From NCBI GenBank assembly GCA_036562185.1, contig DATCKN010000137.1, positions 1 through 18,656 on the forward strand: 18,656 nucleotides of DNA, read 5' to 3'. The notes below the pieces were generated by a model, which did no database searches, was not told the DNA's origin, and worked only from the letters and a program-made list of their open reading frames with translations. A program made the translations under genes and the position numbers. The number at the start of each line of letters is the position of its first letter. The stretch's first letter is position 1. The DNA comes from Thermoclostridium sp036562185 (GTDB lineage: Bacteria; Bacillota; Clostridia; DSM-8532). Below, in pieces: positions 7,074 through 14,983 of the stretch.

Positions 7074-7997
7074 ATGAAACATTTAGTATGTTTAAAAGAC
7101 TGGACTTCTGAAGAGATTACCGATGTTTTGGATTTAGCTGATAAACTGAAATACGAAAATAAGAACAGGATTTCCCATAATCATTATCTTCGCGGTAAAA
7201 CACTGGGAATGATTTTTTCCAAATCATCAACCCGTACGCGTGTTTCATTTGAAGTAGGCATGCACCAATTAGGCGGATATGCTTTGTTTTTAAGTTCTGC
7301 GGACATTCAGATCGGCCGCGGTGAATCAATTTATGATACCGCGAAGACATTGTCACGTTATTTGGATGGAATCATGATTCGTACGTTCAGCCAGAAGGAT
7401 GTTGAAGACCTGGCGTCGTATGGTGATATTCCGGTTATAAACGGATTGACTGATGAATTGCATCCATGCCAGATACTGGCCGATTTAATGACAATACGAG
7501 AAAAGAAAGGCAAGCTTAAAGGCTTGAAGCTTTGCTATGTCGGTGATGGAAATAATGTAGCACATTCATTATTGATAGGATGCGCAAAAACCGGAATGGA
7601 CATTTCTGTGGCAACACCTGAAGAATATTCATGCATGGATAAATATGTAGATATTGCACTAGGAATCGCCGGCAGTACCGGAAGCAAGGTTGAGATATTT
7701 ACAGATCCAAAAGAAGCGATCAAGGATGCTGACGTGGTGTACACAGACACCTGGGTAAGCATGGGGATGGAAAATGAAAAAGAACAACGTATTAAGAAGT
7801 TTTCCCCTTACCAGGTGAACAAAGCCCTGTTTTCAATGGCAAAGCCTGACGCTATATTCATGCATTGCCTTCCCGCATACAGAGGATATGAAGTTACAGA
7901 AGACATAATAGACGGACAAAATTCAGTGGTTTTTGATGAAGCCGAAAATCGTCTCCACGCTCAAAAAGCCGTGTTGGTTAAACTTTTGGCCGACTAA
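7074..7997 (+). CDS. argF: Ornithine carbamoyltransferase
   Basis: The protein has 307 residues, the usual length. It makes citrulline from ornithine and carbamoyl phosphate in the cytoplasm, the sixth step of arginine synthesis. The carbamoyl-phosphate loop is SKSSTRTRVSFE (STRTR at 52-56), and HPCQ (130-133) is present. The ornithine loop has Asp225 and SMG (229-231), and the catalytic cysteine motif HCLPA (264-268) is intact. These distinguish it from aspartate carbamoyltransferase. GGAGGG lies about 6 nt before the ATG. A strong promoter with an ArgR-like site precedes it, and a GNAT gene follows 17 nt after the stop, so the two are cotranscribed. It stands apart from the other arg genes in this window. 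The catabolic form cannot be excluded, but this setting favours biosynthesis. Confidence 0.95.
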   Translation: MKHLVCLKDWTSEEITDVLDLADKLKYENKNRISHNHYLRGKTLGMIFSKSSTRTRVSFEVGMHQLGGYALFLSSADIQIGRGESIYDTAKTLSRYLDGIMIRTFSQKDVEDLASYGDIPVINGLTDELHPCQILADLMTIREKKGKLKGLKLCYVGDGNNVAHSLLIGCAKTGMDISVATPEEYSCMDKYVDIALGIAGSTGSKVEIFTDPKEAIKDADVVYTDTWVSMGMENEKEQRIKKFSPYQVNKALFSMAKPDAIFMHCLPAYRGYEVTEDIIDGQNSVVFDEAENRLHAQKAVLVKLLAD

Positions 7998-8014
7998 CCG
8001 GGGAGGTTTTAATT

Positions 8015-8536
8015 TTGGACACATTATTTGTTATAAGGCATGCCGTTGTATCTGATGCTCATGATATTCATGCCGTACTGCAGGATGCTTTCAAGGAGTA
8101 TGCTAAAATAGCAGGCATAACTGAGCTGGATGCTTTAAAAGAAACGATATCTGATATAGAACGTGAAATTATCAATAAAACGGTATATGTTGCTATTATT
8201 GATGGCATTATTATTGGCACAATCCGTGTAGAAATAACCGGTGATGAAGCATATATAAGCAGGTTCGCCGTTAAATCATCCCATCGTAAAATGGGCGTCG
8301 GCGAATCCCTTATGAACCTTGTTGATATGTATCTTAAAGCAAAAGGCATAAAAAAGGCTTTTCTTTTTACCGCCTTTAACAACACTAATCTTGTCCGGTT
8401 CTATCATAACAGGGGGTTTTATATTGAGTCTGTAAGCACCGAAAGGGGTTACCCCCGTGCCAAAATGGTTAAGGATTATTCCGATACTGATCTTAAGCTC
8501 CAACCTCTGATGTCATCAAACAAACTCATTCCATAA
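8015..8536 (+). CDS. GNAT-family N-acetyltransferase, TTG start
   Basis: The protein has 173 residues. The acetyl-CoA pyrophosphate loop is SSHRKMGVGESLM (RKMGVG at 91-96) after the beta-strand AYISRFAVKSS. The usual closing motif is NTNLVRFYHNRGF. This is a cytoplasmic acetyltransferase of unknown substrate. The start is TTG at 8015, set by GGGGAGG 8 nt upstream; no ATG fits. It lies 17 nt after argF in the same transcript, so a link to amino-acid metabolism is possible. It lacks features that would make it a recognised N-acetylglutamate synthase. The last 20 residues are polar and variable. Confidence 0.8.
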   Translation: MDTLFVIRHAVVSDAHDIHAVLQDAFKEYAKIAGITELDALKETISDIEREIINKTVYVAIIDGIIIGTIRVEITGDEAYISRFAVKSSHRKMGVGESLMNLVDMYLKAKGIKKAFLFTAFNNTNLVRFYHNRGFYIESVSTERGYPRAKMVKDYSDTDLKLQPLMSSNKLIP

Positions 8537-8540
8537 GCTA

Positions 8541-8591
8541 ATAACATGGTTTCGCAGCTAGCCTTGTTCCCCCGGAACAAGGTTATGTTAT
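8541..8591 (+). terminator. Extended hairpin after the argF-GNAT unit
   Basis: A perfect 9-bp stem CCTTGTTCC/GGAACAAGG (8562-8570 and 8574-8582) has a CCC loop. It is enclosed by a second pairing, ATAACAT/ATGTTAT (8541-8547 and 8585-8591). It lies just after the GNAT stop. The T-run is weak (TTATGTTAT), so termination may be partial, but the hairpin is clear. Confidence 0.6.
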
Positions 8592-8610
8592 GGGACACAA
8601 AGTAAAAGGT

Positions 8611-8735
8611 CAATTTTCCGATTCCAGCCGGATATCCGTCTACATACAGCCAATAGATACTTGTGGGTACTTTCCAATCATCCGGTTCTTTCGCCTTGGA
8701 AAAGGCATCGCTGTGGATAAGCCAGGGAACCGTGC
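8611..8735 (-). pseudogene. Remnant of a second GNAT acetyltransferase gene
   Basis: The minus strand reads GTVPWLIHSDAFSKAK, then EPDDWKVPTSIYWLYVDGYP and AGIGKL, before similarity stops. This is the N-terminal and core-entry part of a GNAT subfamily whose intact members continue GKLRH-L-N. Here it ends after GKL and runs into unrelated residues, and there is a stop just upstream (NT* at about 8740). No start, no acetyl-CoA loop and no C-terminus are present. The plus-strand open frame over the same bases is an antisense shadow. It is a decayed fragment, unrelated in sequence to the intact GNAT gene next door. The family call is from memory of the DDW-VP-S-YWLYVD pattern. Confidence 0.6.
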
Positions 8736-8787
8736 CCTGCTAAGTGTTGCAATTCCATATAAAAGCTTTTGCTTATGACAAAAAAAT

Positions 8788-8987
8788 ATTATAATGTTTT
8801 CTGAAATTCATGGAATAAAGCAGTCAAACCCGGCAAATTTCATTGTAGTATAACGCAACTAAACAAGCAAGTTCTGAGACGCGCCCCTTAATGTGGCTGT
8901 TAACGGTGTAACGTCTGTTGAAGTAAATCCCTGAAACCTCATAATTTAACGGCTCCAGGGACTTATTTATAATGAAAACATTATAAT
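8788..8987 (+). mobile_element. Possible tnpB/omega-RNA 3' end or small MITE-like element
   Basis: A 14-bp perfect inverted repeat ATTATAATGTTTTC (8788-8801) and GAAAACATTATAAT (8974-8987) bounds about 200 bp. Inside, one plus frame (8878-8934) reads DAPLNVAVNGVTSVEVNP and stop. Its VTSVE ending recalls the C-termini of IS200/IS605 TnpB proteins. A paired segment, CCCTG/CAGGG (8929-8933 and 8956-8960), follows directly, as in omega-RNA 3' ends. The upstream reading frame is closed by a stop, so no active gene remains. A second local hairpin TTATAATG/CATTATAA (8967-8986) lies at the right end. The element call is tentative; chance AT-rich pairing is the alternative. The rest of 8537-9029 is the GNAT remnant and featureless sequence. 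Confidence 0.35.
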
Positions 8988-9029
8988 TCAAAAAGATATG
9001 TAAAAGCATTTTCAGTTACAGTTAAATAT

Positions 9030-9881
9030 TCAATCAACCCGGTAACGCTTATCAAGGTACTCGTTCAGTTCCCGGACGAAATCTGTCTGGATCACATCGG
9101 CGCCATGGTCGCAAAGCCATCCCCATCCTTTGTCAGGGTCATCAAACAGCGAGCACATGTCATCATGATATCCGCATAGGGGGAAACTTAACGTCAATGA
9201 ATTGATCCAGACCTTTATCCCCATTTCATGGAAGCTATCAATTACCTCTTTTGAGACCATGCGGTGCGAGTCATCTTTAAAGACCAGTTCTACTGCGGGA
9301 TAAGGATAGTATCGTGCCGTGTCAAGCACGAAGTCAAGCGCATCTTCATCATTATTTATAATAGGCATGAACTGAGGCTCAAAATTACTTTTCTCAAGCC
9401 ATTGAAACACCTTATCCAGTTCCCTGGGAGATTTCATAAGCACCTGATCAGTCATTTCATGCTGCTTGACACATTGCCATGCCTCGGGCAAAAAGTCAAA
9501 GCACCGATCCAGATTGATTATACATACATTTTTGAATTTCTTTAAAAATTCATCCAGTGTGAGAATCTGGCAGTCATTATTGTAGCCATTGTCTGTACGA
9601 AGATGAAGCTGCATGATTTCATCCAGTGTATGGTCAATGATAGGTCCTTTTCCATCGGTATACCTGTCCAGGTTGGGGCCATGCATCAGGATCATCTTGC
9701 CATCACCGGTAAGGCTGACATCAGCTTCTATAATATCAGCACCTTCACGCAGCGCAAGTGTAAATGAATTTGCTGTGTTTTCAGCAACGAATCCGCTGTT
9801 TCTTCCCTTGTGAGATGCTACAAGAGGACGTTTTCCCCGGTATTCCCGCAAAGCACGGATTGATGGTTCTAAATATTTCAT
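9030..9881 (-). CDS. Glycerophosphodiester phosphodiesterase family protein
   Basis: The protein has 283 residues. The GDPD fold is shown by VASHKGRNSGFVAENTANSF (His24, Glu34-Asn-Thr), EGADIIEADVSLTGDGK (Glu52, Asp54) and ILMHGPNLDRYTDGKG (His67). These hold the two catalytic histidines and the metal-binding acidic residues of the TIM-barrel enzymes. The usual HRG and HD appear here as HKG and HG, so the substrate may differ from glycerophosphodiesters. The end of the barrel (VWINSL, GADVIQTDFV) is intact. There is no signal peptide, so it is probably cytoplasmic. GAAGGAGA lies 6 nt before the ATG. It sits between two degraded genes and is the only intact ORF in that stretch. Confidence 0.85.
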   Translation of the reverse strand: MKYLEPSIRALREYRGKRPLVASHKGRNSGFVAENTANSFTLALREGADIIEADVSLTGDGKMILMHGPNLDRYTDGKGPIIDHTLDEIMQLHLRTDNGYNNDCQILTLDEFLKKFKNVCIINLDRCFDFLPEAWQCVKQHEMTDQVLMKSPRELDKVFQWLEKSNFEPQFMPIINNDEDALDFVLDTARYYPYPAVELVFKDDSHRMVSKEVIDSFHEMGIKVWINSLTLSFPLCGYHDDMCSLFDDPDKGWGWLCDHGADVIQTDFVRELNEYLDKRYRVD

Positions 9882-9939
9882 ATTGCTCTCCTTCTTTAAT
9901 TGTATTTCTGTGCAGTATAATCGTCTTTCCTTTAAGCAC

Positions 9940-10200
9940 TCATACTAATTCTATCACATTATCGTTTGCTAATCTCAGTGCTATGGAGAATAACCGGTCT
10001 TTTATCAATATTTTTTCTTTCCGCCCGTCGGGAATGGCATTAAAACAATAGTACACTCCGGCCATTTTTCCTGCAACAGCGGCAATTGTACCGGCATCAC
10101 CGCCTAGATTGGCTGCCTCACAAATAACATCCCCAAACGAAGAAGCGTTAATAAAACACCATAATGCTCATATCAGCGTATCAATAACATACCCTGGAGA
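9940..10200 (-). pseudogene. ADP-ribosylglycohydrolase 3' remnant with in-frame stop
   Basis: The minus strand reads SPGYVIDTLI, a stop (TGA at 10168-10170), then ALWCFINASSFGDVICEAAN and LGGDAGTIAAVAGKMAGVYY, and ends at a TGA at 9940-9942. NLGGDAGTIAAVAG matches the metal-binding C-terminal signature of DraG-type ADP-ribosylglycohydrolases (usually LGGDTDTIGAV). GYVIDTL-ALWCF is the segment normally just before it. The front two thirds of the gene are missing: similarity stops at about 10200, only 32 nt from the pglX stop. It is therefore a broken fragment. The loss may have come with the pglX insertion, which is inference. Apart from this fragment, 9882-10232 holds only the glycerophosphodiesterase leader. 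Confidence 0.75.
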
Positions 10201-10232
10201 CTTTAATTTATCATGCTTTATTACTTCAATTA

Positions 10233-13200
10233 TTATAATTGCAGCTGCTTCTGACTATCAATTCCTTGAAGTTTTCCCCGCTTAATATAATGAAGTTTCG
10301 CCAGCAGGTCAGCTTTAAATGGTTTGCCTTCATCCCGCTGTATCTCAATACCCTGGAACCTGGCATAGTTTATTTTTACCCCATTATCCGGATCTATCTT
10401 TATTCCCCTGTCTGCAGCATGGGAAATTGCCTGATCATACTGCAAACACTCTTTCATCTTATCCAGTAACTTCTTTCTTTTTCTTCCGGCATTGTTTTTT
10501 TCTATTTGTGATAAATTCGAGTGAATCATAATATCCAGCTTCTCAATCTCCATTTCATAAATCTTATGCAATTTATGCAGGTAATGGGTTCTTACTTTCT
10601 CTACGGTAAGTTCATCATAGCGGTGCATGTATATAAGGGCTTTAAAACCATCCTGCCTGCCCGAATCAAAAAGCCAGTAGATAGGCCTTCTCCTGTATGC
10701 CTTTACATGGTCTTTATAGAATTCCCTGAGAAAATACCTTCTAACTGCCTGCCTTGCCGTTTCAGACGGCTTTCTTCCCAAAGCGTCAGCGATATAGTCA
10801 AGGTTTTCCTCCAAGGAATCTTCACCAAACGCAGCCTTTACAAACTCAACGAACCTTAGGACAATGTCATTTTCAAAGTATTCTTCATCAGTAACAGGCA
10901 GCACATTATCCATGTCAGGCGCAAAAGAAGCATCCACCCATATATCCTCAATTAAATTACCATATTCACCTTTTACCGTCTTTCTTACTTTCCATCGGCC
11001 ATTTTCGCACTTCCACCTGTCGTTGAAATCCCCGCCGGCATAAATTAGTCCTTCTGCATCAATTGAATATCTTCCGAACATGCAGCCTACCGCATAGGAT
11101 ATAAAAGATTTTATGTCCCTTGCCCTGTCGGCCTTTCTGATGGTTATATACCTTTCCTCAACTTCAGGTGTAAGTTCTTCCTGTAAACCGTACAATTTAA
11201 TGAATATGCGATTAAGTTCTTCTTCATTGGCTTTAAGTTTTTGAAACTGTTTTTCTGCAAAAGCCGACCAGTTGTTAAATGCCTCTTCAATCGTTGCACT
11301 GCTTCCTTTATGGATTAGAAGCGGATGCTTCCTGAAGTCCCATGATATTTCAAAGCAATCCCAGTCAATACGGGATATATTAATATTTTCTTTAACAATT
11401 GCATCAATTTTATGCACCTCATTGTTATCCGGCATTATTACCGGCAGCGAAGCAACATTTCCGGCCTGAAAATTTAATGTCGGATTCAATACCTTCATTA
11501 ATTCAGTAGAAACTTTGGAACATAAAAGGCCCGTTAATAGCAATTGGTATTTTTCAGGCGGGAAAACGGAGGAACCTCCGACATCAAAAATAAATCCCTG
11601 CTCTGTGTATCTTACGCTAAAATATGATGAATTCACAAACGACCAGGTGATTCCCTGTTTGAAATAGAATTGAGTATTCTGAGGCCTTGACCTTAACTTT
11701 CCATTTCCGTCCCTGAAAGTCTTTATCTCAGTTCCGTCATTTCCCCAGTTTACAATATACTCATGGTTGCCATACCACTTTCTGTATTCTCCGCCTTTAT
11801 TATAAGGAAACCATTTCAACCGGCTTTCAGCAGCTTTTTCTGTGCTTAAGCAATTGAAGCCAATACTGCAAACCGGTACCTCGTACCACATTCTTAAGAA
11901 TTTGTCATTGTCTCCTGTCTGCAATCCCACCTTGGGTTCTGCAATTTCACCTAACGGTTTACCTTTTTTAAAGCAATCAATGATCCTGTTGCTTGCCCAG
12001 TACGCAACAGGCATGCCTGGTATGTTCCGAAATTTTTCCGATTCCACCGAGTACCTGTAACTGGCCTTTGGGTTCCGAACTGCTTCAAGCGTTTTTATTG
12101 GCTGCATCTCAGCCCCGCTAAAGTCTGATAGCCTGATATACTCACCTTTTGCATGTACATAAGTGTTCCTGGCAGTAAATATACATATCGGGACAGTTGC
12201 CTCTTCAAACCCTGAGTACTCCAACTGTACAAGAGAAGTAACGGTTTTTTTCGTAAGTATTATTTCTCTTAATTTTTCATATGACGAAATAAACATCCAG
12301 ACAAATGGAGTCATAAACCCCAAGTGCCCACAAGGTTTTGCATAATCAAAATTCCTTACTATAAAAACCGAGAACAAATCTGACTTTACGTCCTTATACT
12401 TTTCTGAAATGTAATCCCTTAACCTGTCGTTTATGCCCTTATTCCCCATATACGGAGGATTTGTCACCACCACATCATACTTTGAACTCATGATTTTTGC
12501 TTGTTTTACAAGCGGTGGTATTTTATCAAGGATGATGCTTCTATACTTGTAACCTGGAAAATCCTCTGTTTCCCTTTTCCTTAAATCATCCAATATTCTC
12601 TCAATTGCCTTAAAATTTACTGGCTTTACATGAAGTAAAGCCCCGTACTCCTTTGCATCACGGAAAACATTTATGAGATACTCAATATCTTCACGGTGTA
12701 CCTTGTTTTCCGGCTCTGTTTCCGAGAGATTTACAAGATATTCCATAGCCTCTTTTGGAAAACCATTGCTTTCCTGTATTGCGCATATATTAACGTTTAC
12801 CTTTTCGTTAAATATACTTGCTTTCCTGCTTCTTGCCTTCATCATCAGTGCAAAGTATGCAAGCTGATAAGCCCTGTCATCTATATCCAGGCCATACAGG
12901 TTGTTTTCGATAATCAGACCCGGAATATCTTCTTCGGAGTATCCTTCGCTTTTATAAATATCATAAAGCACATCGAAAGCATACACCAAAATATGCCCGC
13001 TTCCCATAGCAGGGTCCAGAATCTTTATATCCTCCGGCCTTATAAACCTGTTTTTAAGCCGTATTTCTTCCAGTTGTTCCTTAACTTCCTGCTCTGTCTC
13101 ATCAATGTAGAACTGCCATTTTCTTTTCAGCAAATCATTGGGATGCCCTTCCACCCAAAACCTGCCCAGGGTGTTTTCCACCATGTATTCTACAATCCAT

Positions 13201-13937
13201 CGGGGAGTGAACAACTGGGTAGCAGCAGGTATATTTTCTTTGGTTATCTTGATATTTCTTTTTAGTCCTTCAAATATTTCATTTTTCTTTTCAGAGATAT
13301 AAAATTGATACATCCACCCGATAATTTCAACCTGATCCTTGAAATTCTCCTCAGGTATACGAGCTGCCAGCTGCCTTATGACTGAATTTTCCGAAAGCAG
13401 GTTCGAAGGTAGCAAGATTTCAGTATAATCCTCCGTTTCCCCGAAAAGGCCCGGAAGAATTCTTTTTAAAGCATTACATTGCTTAATAAGCAGGTATCTG
13501 TAAAGGGTTTCAGTTTCATTTTTATCCTGAAGTGTGTATACCAGTTCTCTGTCTAAATCCAGATCAGAGTTGAGAGCTTCCCTGATAATATCCTGTTCTT
13601 TCCTGCCCGGCTCAACAGATGAAATTACCCTTACCCCGTTAGGAAGATAATTATTAACTTCCATGAAACGCAGGGCCAAAATTCTAAAAAGCCAGGAATA
13701 TGCCGCTTCCTCCATTACATTGTTAAATCCCTTTTCTTTTATTATTGCCACAAGGCTCTTTCTTTGCTCAATTTCTGCATTGTTAAAACTTCCATTCCCA
13801 CATATTGCTGCATTTGATGCAGGAGGCTCTTTTATTCCATTCTCGGTTATTCCTAATTCATCAGCCCTCTGTTTTATATTCTCAATAAGTTTGCTTCTCG
13901 CCCATACTGCAAAACTTTTAACTGCGGCTTTATCCAT
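10233..13937 (-). CDS. pglX: BREX-type adenine-specific DNA methyltransferase PglX
   Basis: The protein has 1234 residues, the usual size for BREX-1 PglX, with no break. An N-terminal helical region starts MDKAAVKSFAVWARSKL. AATQLFTPRWIVEYMVENTL (239-258) precedes the SAM-binding motif ILDPAMGSGHILVY (DPAMGSGH at 308-315). The catalytic motif is VVTNPPYMGNKG (NPPY at 493-496). Long specificity and C-terminal regions follow. PglX methylates adenine in a non-palindromic site to mark self DNA in BREX phage defence. GGAGAG lies 7 nt before the ATG. No brxA, brxB, brxC, pglZ or brxL lies in the window, and both neighbours on its strand are gene wrecks, so this is a solitary copy here. It could be an orphan epigenetic methylase or what is left of a system. 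Confidence 0.92.
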   Translation of the reverse strand: MDKAAVKSFAVWARSKLIENIKQRADELGITENGIKEPPASNAAICGNGSFNNAEIEQRKSLVAIIKEKGFNNVMEEAAYSWLFRILALRFMEVNNYLPNGVRVISSVEPGRKEQDIIREALNSDLDLDRELVYTLQDKNETETLYRYLLIKQCNALKRILPGLFGETEDYTEILLPSNLLSENSVIRQLAARIPEENFKDQVEIIGWMYQFYISEKKNEIFEGLKRNIKITKENIPAATQLFTPRWIVEYMVENTLGRFWVEGHPNDLLKRKWQFYIDETEQEVKEQLEEIRLKNRFIRPEDIKILDPAMGSGHILVYAFDVLYDIYKSEGYSEEDIPGLIIENNLYGLDIDDRAYQLAYFALMMKARSRKASIFNEKVNVNICAIQESNGFPKEAMEYLVNLSETEPENKVHREDIEYLINVFRDAKEYGALLHVKPVNFKAIERILDDLRKRETEDFPGYKYRSIILDKIPPLVKQAKIMSSKYDVVVTNPPYMGNKGINDRLRDYISEKYKDVKSDLFSVFIVRNFDYAKPCGHLGFMTPFVWMFISSYEKLREIILTKKTVTSLVQLEYSGFEEATVPICIFTARNTYVHAKGEYIRLSDFSGAEMQPIKTLEAVRNPKASYRYSVESEKFRNIPGMPVAYWASNRIIDCFKKGKPLGEIAEPKVGLQTGDNDKFLRMWYEVPVCSIGFNCLSTEKAAESRLKWFPYNKGGEYRKWYGNHEYIVNWGNDGTEIKTFRDGNGKLRSRPQNTQFYFKQGITWSFVNSSYFSVRYTEQGFIFDVGGSSVFPPEKYQLLLTGLLCSKVSTELMKVLNPTLNFQAGNVASLPVIMPDNNEVHKIDAIVKENINISRIDWDCFEISWDFRKHPLLIHKGSSATIEEAFNNWSAFAEKQFQKLKANEEELNRIFIKLYGLQEELTPEVEERYITIRKADRARDIKSFISYAVGCMFGRYSIDAEGLIYAGGDFNDRWKCENGRWKVRKTVKGEYGNLIEDIWVDASFAPDMDNVLPVTDEEYFENDIVLRFVEFVKAAFGEDSLEENLDYIADALGRKPSETARQAVRRYFLREFYKDHVKAYRRRPIYWLFDSGRQDGFKALIYMHRYDELTVEKVRTHYLHKLHKIYEMEIEKLDIMIHSNLSQIEKNNAGRKRKKLLDKMKECLQYDQAISHAADRGIKIDPDNGVKINYARFQGIEIQRDEGKPFKADLLAKLHYIKRGKLQGIDSQKQLQL

Positions 13938-13959
13938 TTGCGCTCTCTCCGGACAAGTG

Positions 13960-14284
13960 TTATTTCAATCTTCCTGCCGTTATTTGTTGTGCCGCCGGTA
14001 AGTTATCGTAATAGAAGTTTTCAATTTGCAACAGTGAATAAATATCACCCTCAAAAGATGTTTCATACCTGAAGGCACCATTTTCATAAATTATGATCTG
14101 AAAACAAGTTGTTGCCGCAAGTTTCTAAATGTTTTCCCCTTGCTTATTTCAGGAATTTGTATATTTCTTTTGGGGATACTTTGCTGTTTTGCTTCGCATA
14201 GCCAGCATAATCGCAAGTCCATACCGGTACACTGTTTACTCTTTCAAATACATATTCCACACCACTGTATGAAGGATGGAACAA
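13960..14284 (-). pseudogene. Degraded DUF5680-like gene
   Basis: Two reading frames on the minus strand join into one protein-like sequence. The first (14284-14144) reads LFHPSYSGVEYVFERVNSV then PVWTCDYAGYAKQ and ends IYKFLK and TAA, with ARGKHLETCG continuing in frame after the stop. After a frameshift near 14110 the second reads TCFQIIIYENGAFRYETSFE then GDIYSLLQIENFYYDNLP, ending ITAGRLK and TAA at 13960. The pattern (E-V-PVW-Y-G, a FL-A linker, then Y-G-F-Y-EGD-E-YY) recalls two-part DUF5680 proteins. That family name is a weak match from memory. One nonsense codon, one frameshift and a missing front make it non-functional. Its stop lies 22 nt from the pglX start. It accounts for most of the 13938-14326 gap. 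Confidence 0.55.
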
Positions 14285-14326
14285 TTATGGCCTTTTCACA
14301 CACATTTACTCATTGCTTTGATAGAG

Positions 14327-14845
14327 TTATATCTTTTTATATTTGTCCTTAAATTTCTCTATTATAAAATCTCTGAACAGATCCGGGTTATCTATATCCT
14401 TTTTTCTTATCAATGATGCCTGGTTTACCGTTAAATAAAAAATGAAATAGTCTTTACTTTCCATTACTGCGAAGAACTGATCATATTTTAACTCTCCTGT
14501 TGATTTAAGTGCCTCATTCTCCATAACAATTCTGTCATCGTAGAATTTTAAAGTATTGACACTATCAAATGTACCTGTTTTATCTGTCTTTACCCTTTGC
14601 GCATTTTTCCTTTCAACTTTAAGTAAAACAGCAATGATTGCAAGAGCAAACAGCAGAATCCAGCTTATAATAAGCTTTATCGCACTGAATTTGCCATCCA
14701 GGCTGATTATCAGACTTCCCAGCAAAGCAATTAACCCGATCATTGGAATCGTAAATTTATTTCTTCTGAAGGTTGCAATATATAAGAATTTTCTGTAATC
14801 TTCCTTTGTCATCACTGTATTTACTGTGATTTTTGGTTCATCCAT
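14327..14845 (-). CDS. YcxB-like membrane protein
   Basis: The protein has 172 residues. An N-terminal cytoplasmic segment (TVMTKEDYRKFLYIATFRR) leads into two membrane helices (about 33-50 and 57-75). A soluble C-terminal region has the layout of YcxB-like domains (LKFYDDRIVMEN, KYDQFFAVMESKDYFIFYLT, NQASLIRKKDI). The family is common in Firmicutes and has no known biochemical role. GAGGTGG lies a few bases before the ATG. A promoter-like pair in the gap before it (14911-14937) suggests separate transcription from the upstream nucleotidyltransferase gene. Confidence 0.75.
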   Translation of the reverse strand: MDEPKITVNTVMTKEDYRKFLYIATFRRNKFTIPMIGLIALLGSLIISLDGKFSAIKLIISWILLFALAIIAVLLKVERKNAQRVKTDKTGTFDSVNTLKFYDDRIVMENEALKSTGELKYDQFFAVMESKDYFIFYLTVNQASLIRKKDIDNPDLFRDFIIEKFKDKYKKI

Positions 14846-14910
14846 TTTACCACCTCAGATTATTAATGTTTATTTATAAATTTTTTCCAGCATGTTCCAT
14901 ATGCTTTTAT

Positions 14911-14937
14911 ATTATATCAAGCATAACGATAAATCAA
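14911..14937 (-). promoter_or_regulatory. Possible promoter of the YcxB-like gene
   Basis: On the minus strand TTGATT (14937-14932) and a perfect TATAAT (14916-14911) are separated by 15 nt. Shifting the -35 by one base (GTTGAT) gives 16 nt. The spacing is short, so this is moderate evidence. Confidence 0.4.
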
Positions 14938-14983
14938 CTTTTATGTTTTTACCATTGTTCTGCATACCTCCATGTATCTCTTT

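Noticed and set aside
8590..8778. Plus-strand 62-residue open frame
   Set aside because: It is antisense to the GNAT remnant, which explains its composition; there is no ribosome site.
8824..9009. Minus-strand 61-residue open frame
   Set aside because: It has no ribosome site and overlaps the repeat-bounded element; no recognisable features.
10168..10170. In-frame TGA in the glycohydrolase remnant as selenocysteine
   Set aside because: The position is not a redox or catalytic residue in the family, the gene lacks its front part, and no selenocysteine insertion hairpin is visible.
12696..13265. 189-residue plus-strand open frame within pglX
   Set aside because: It is antisense to well-conserved methyltransferase sequence and has no ribosome site.
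10233..13937. A complete BREX locus
   Set aside because: No other BREX gene can be read on either side within the window; the upstream 3' end looks DUF5680-like and not BrxC-like.
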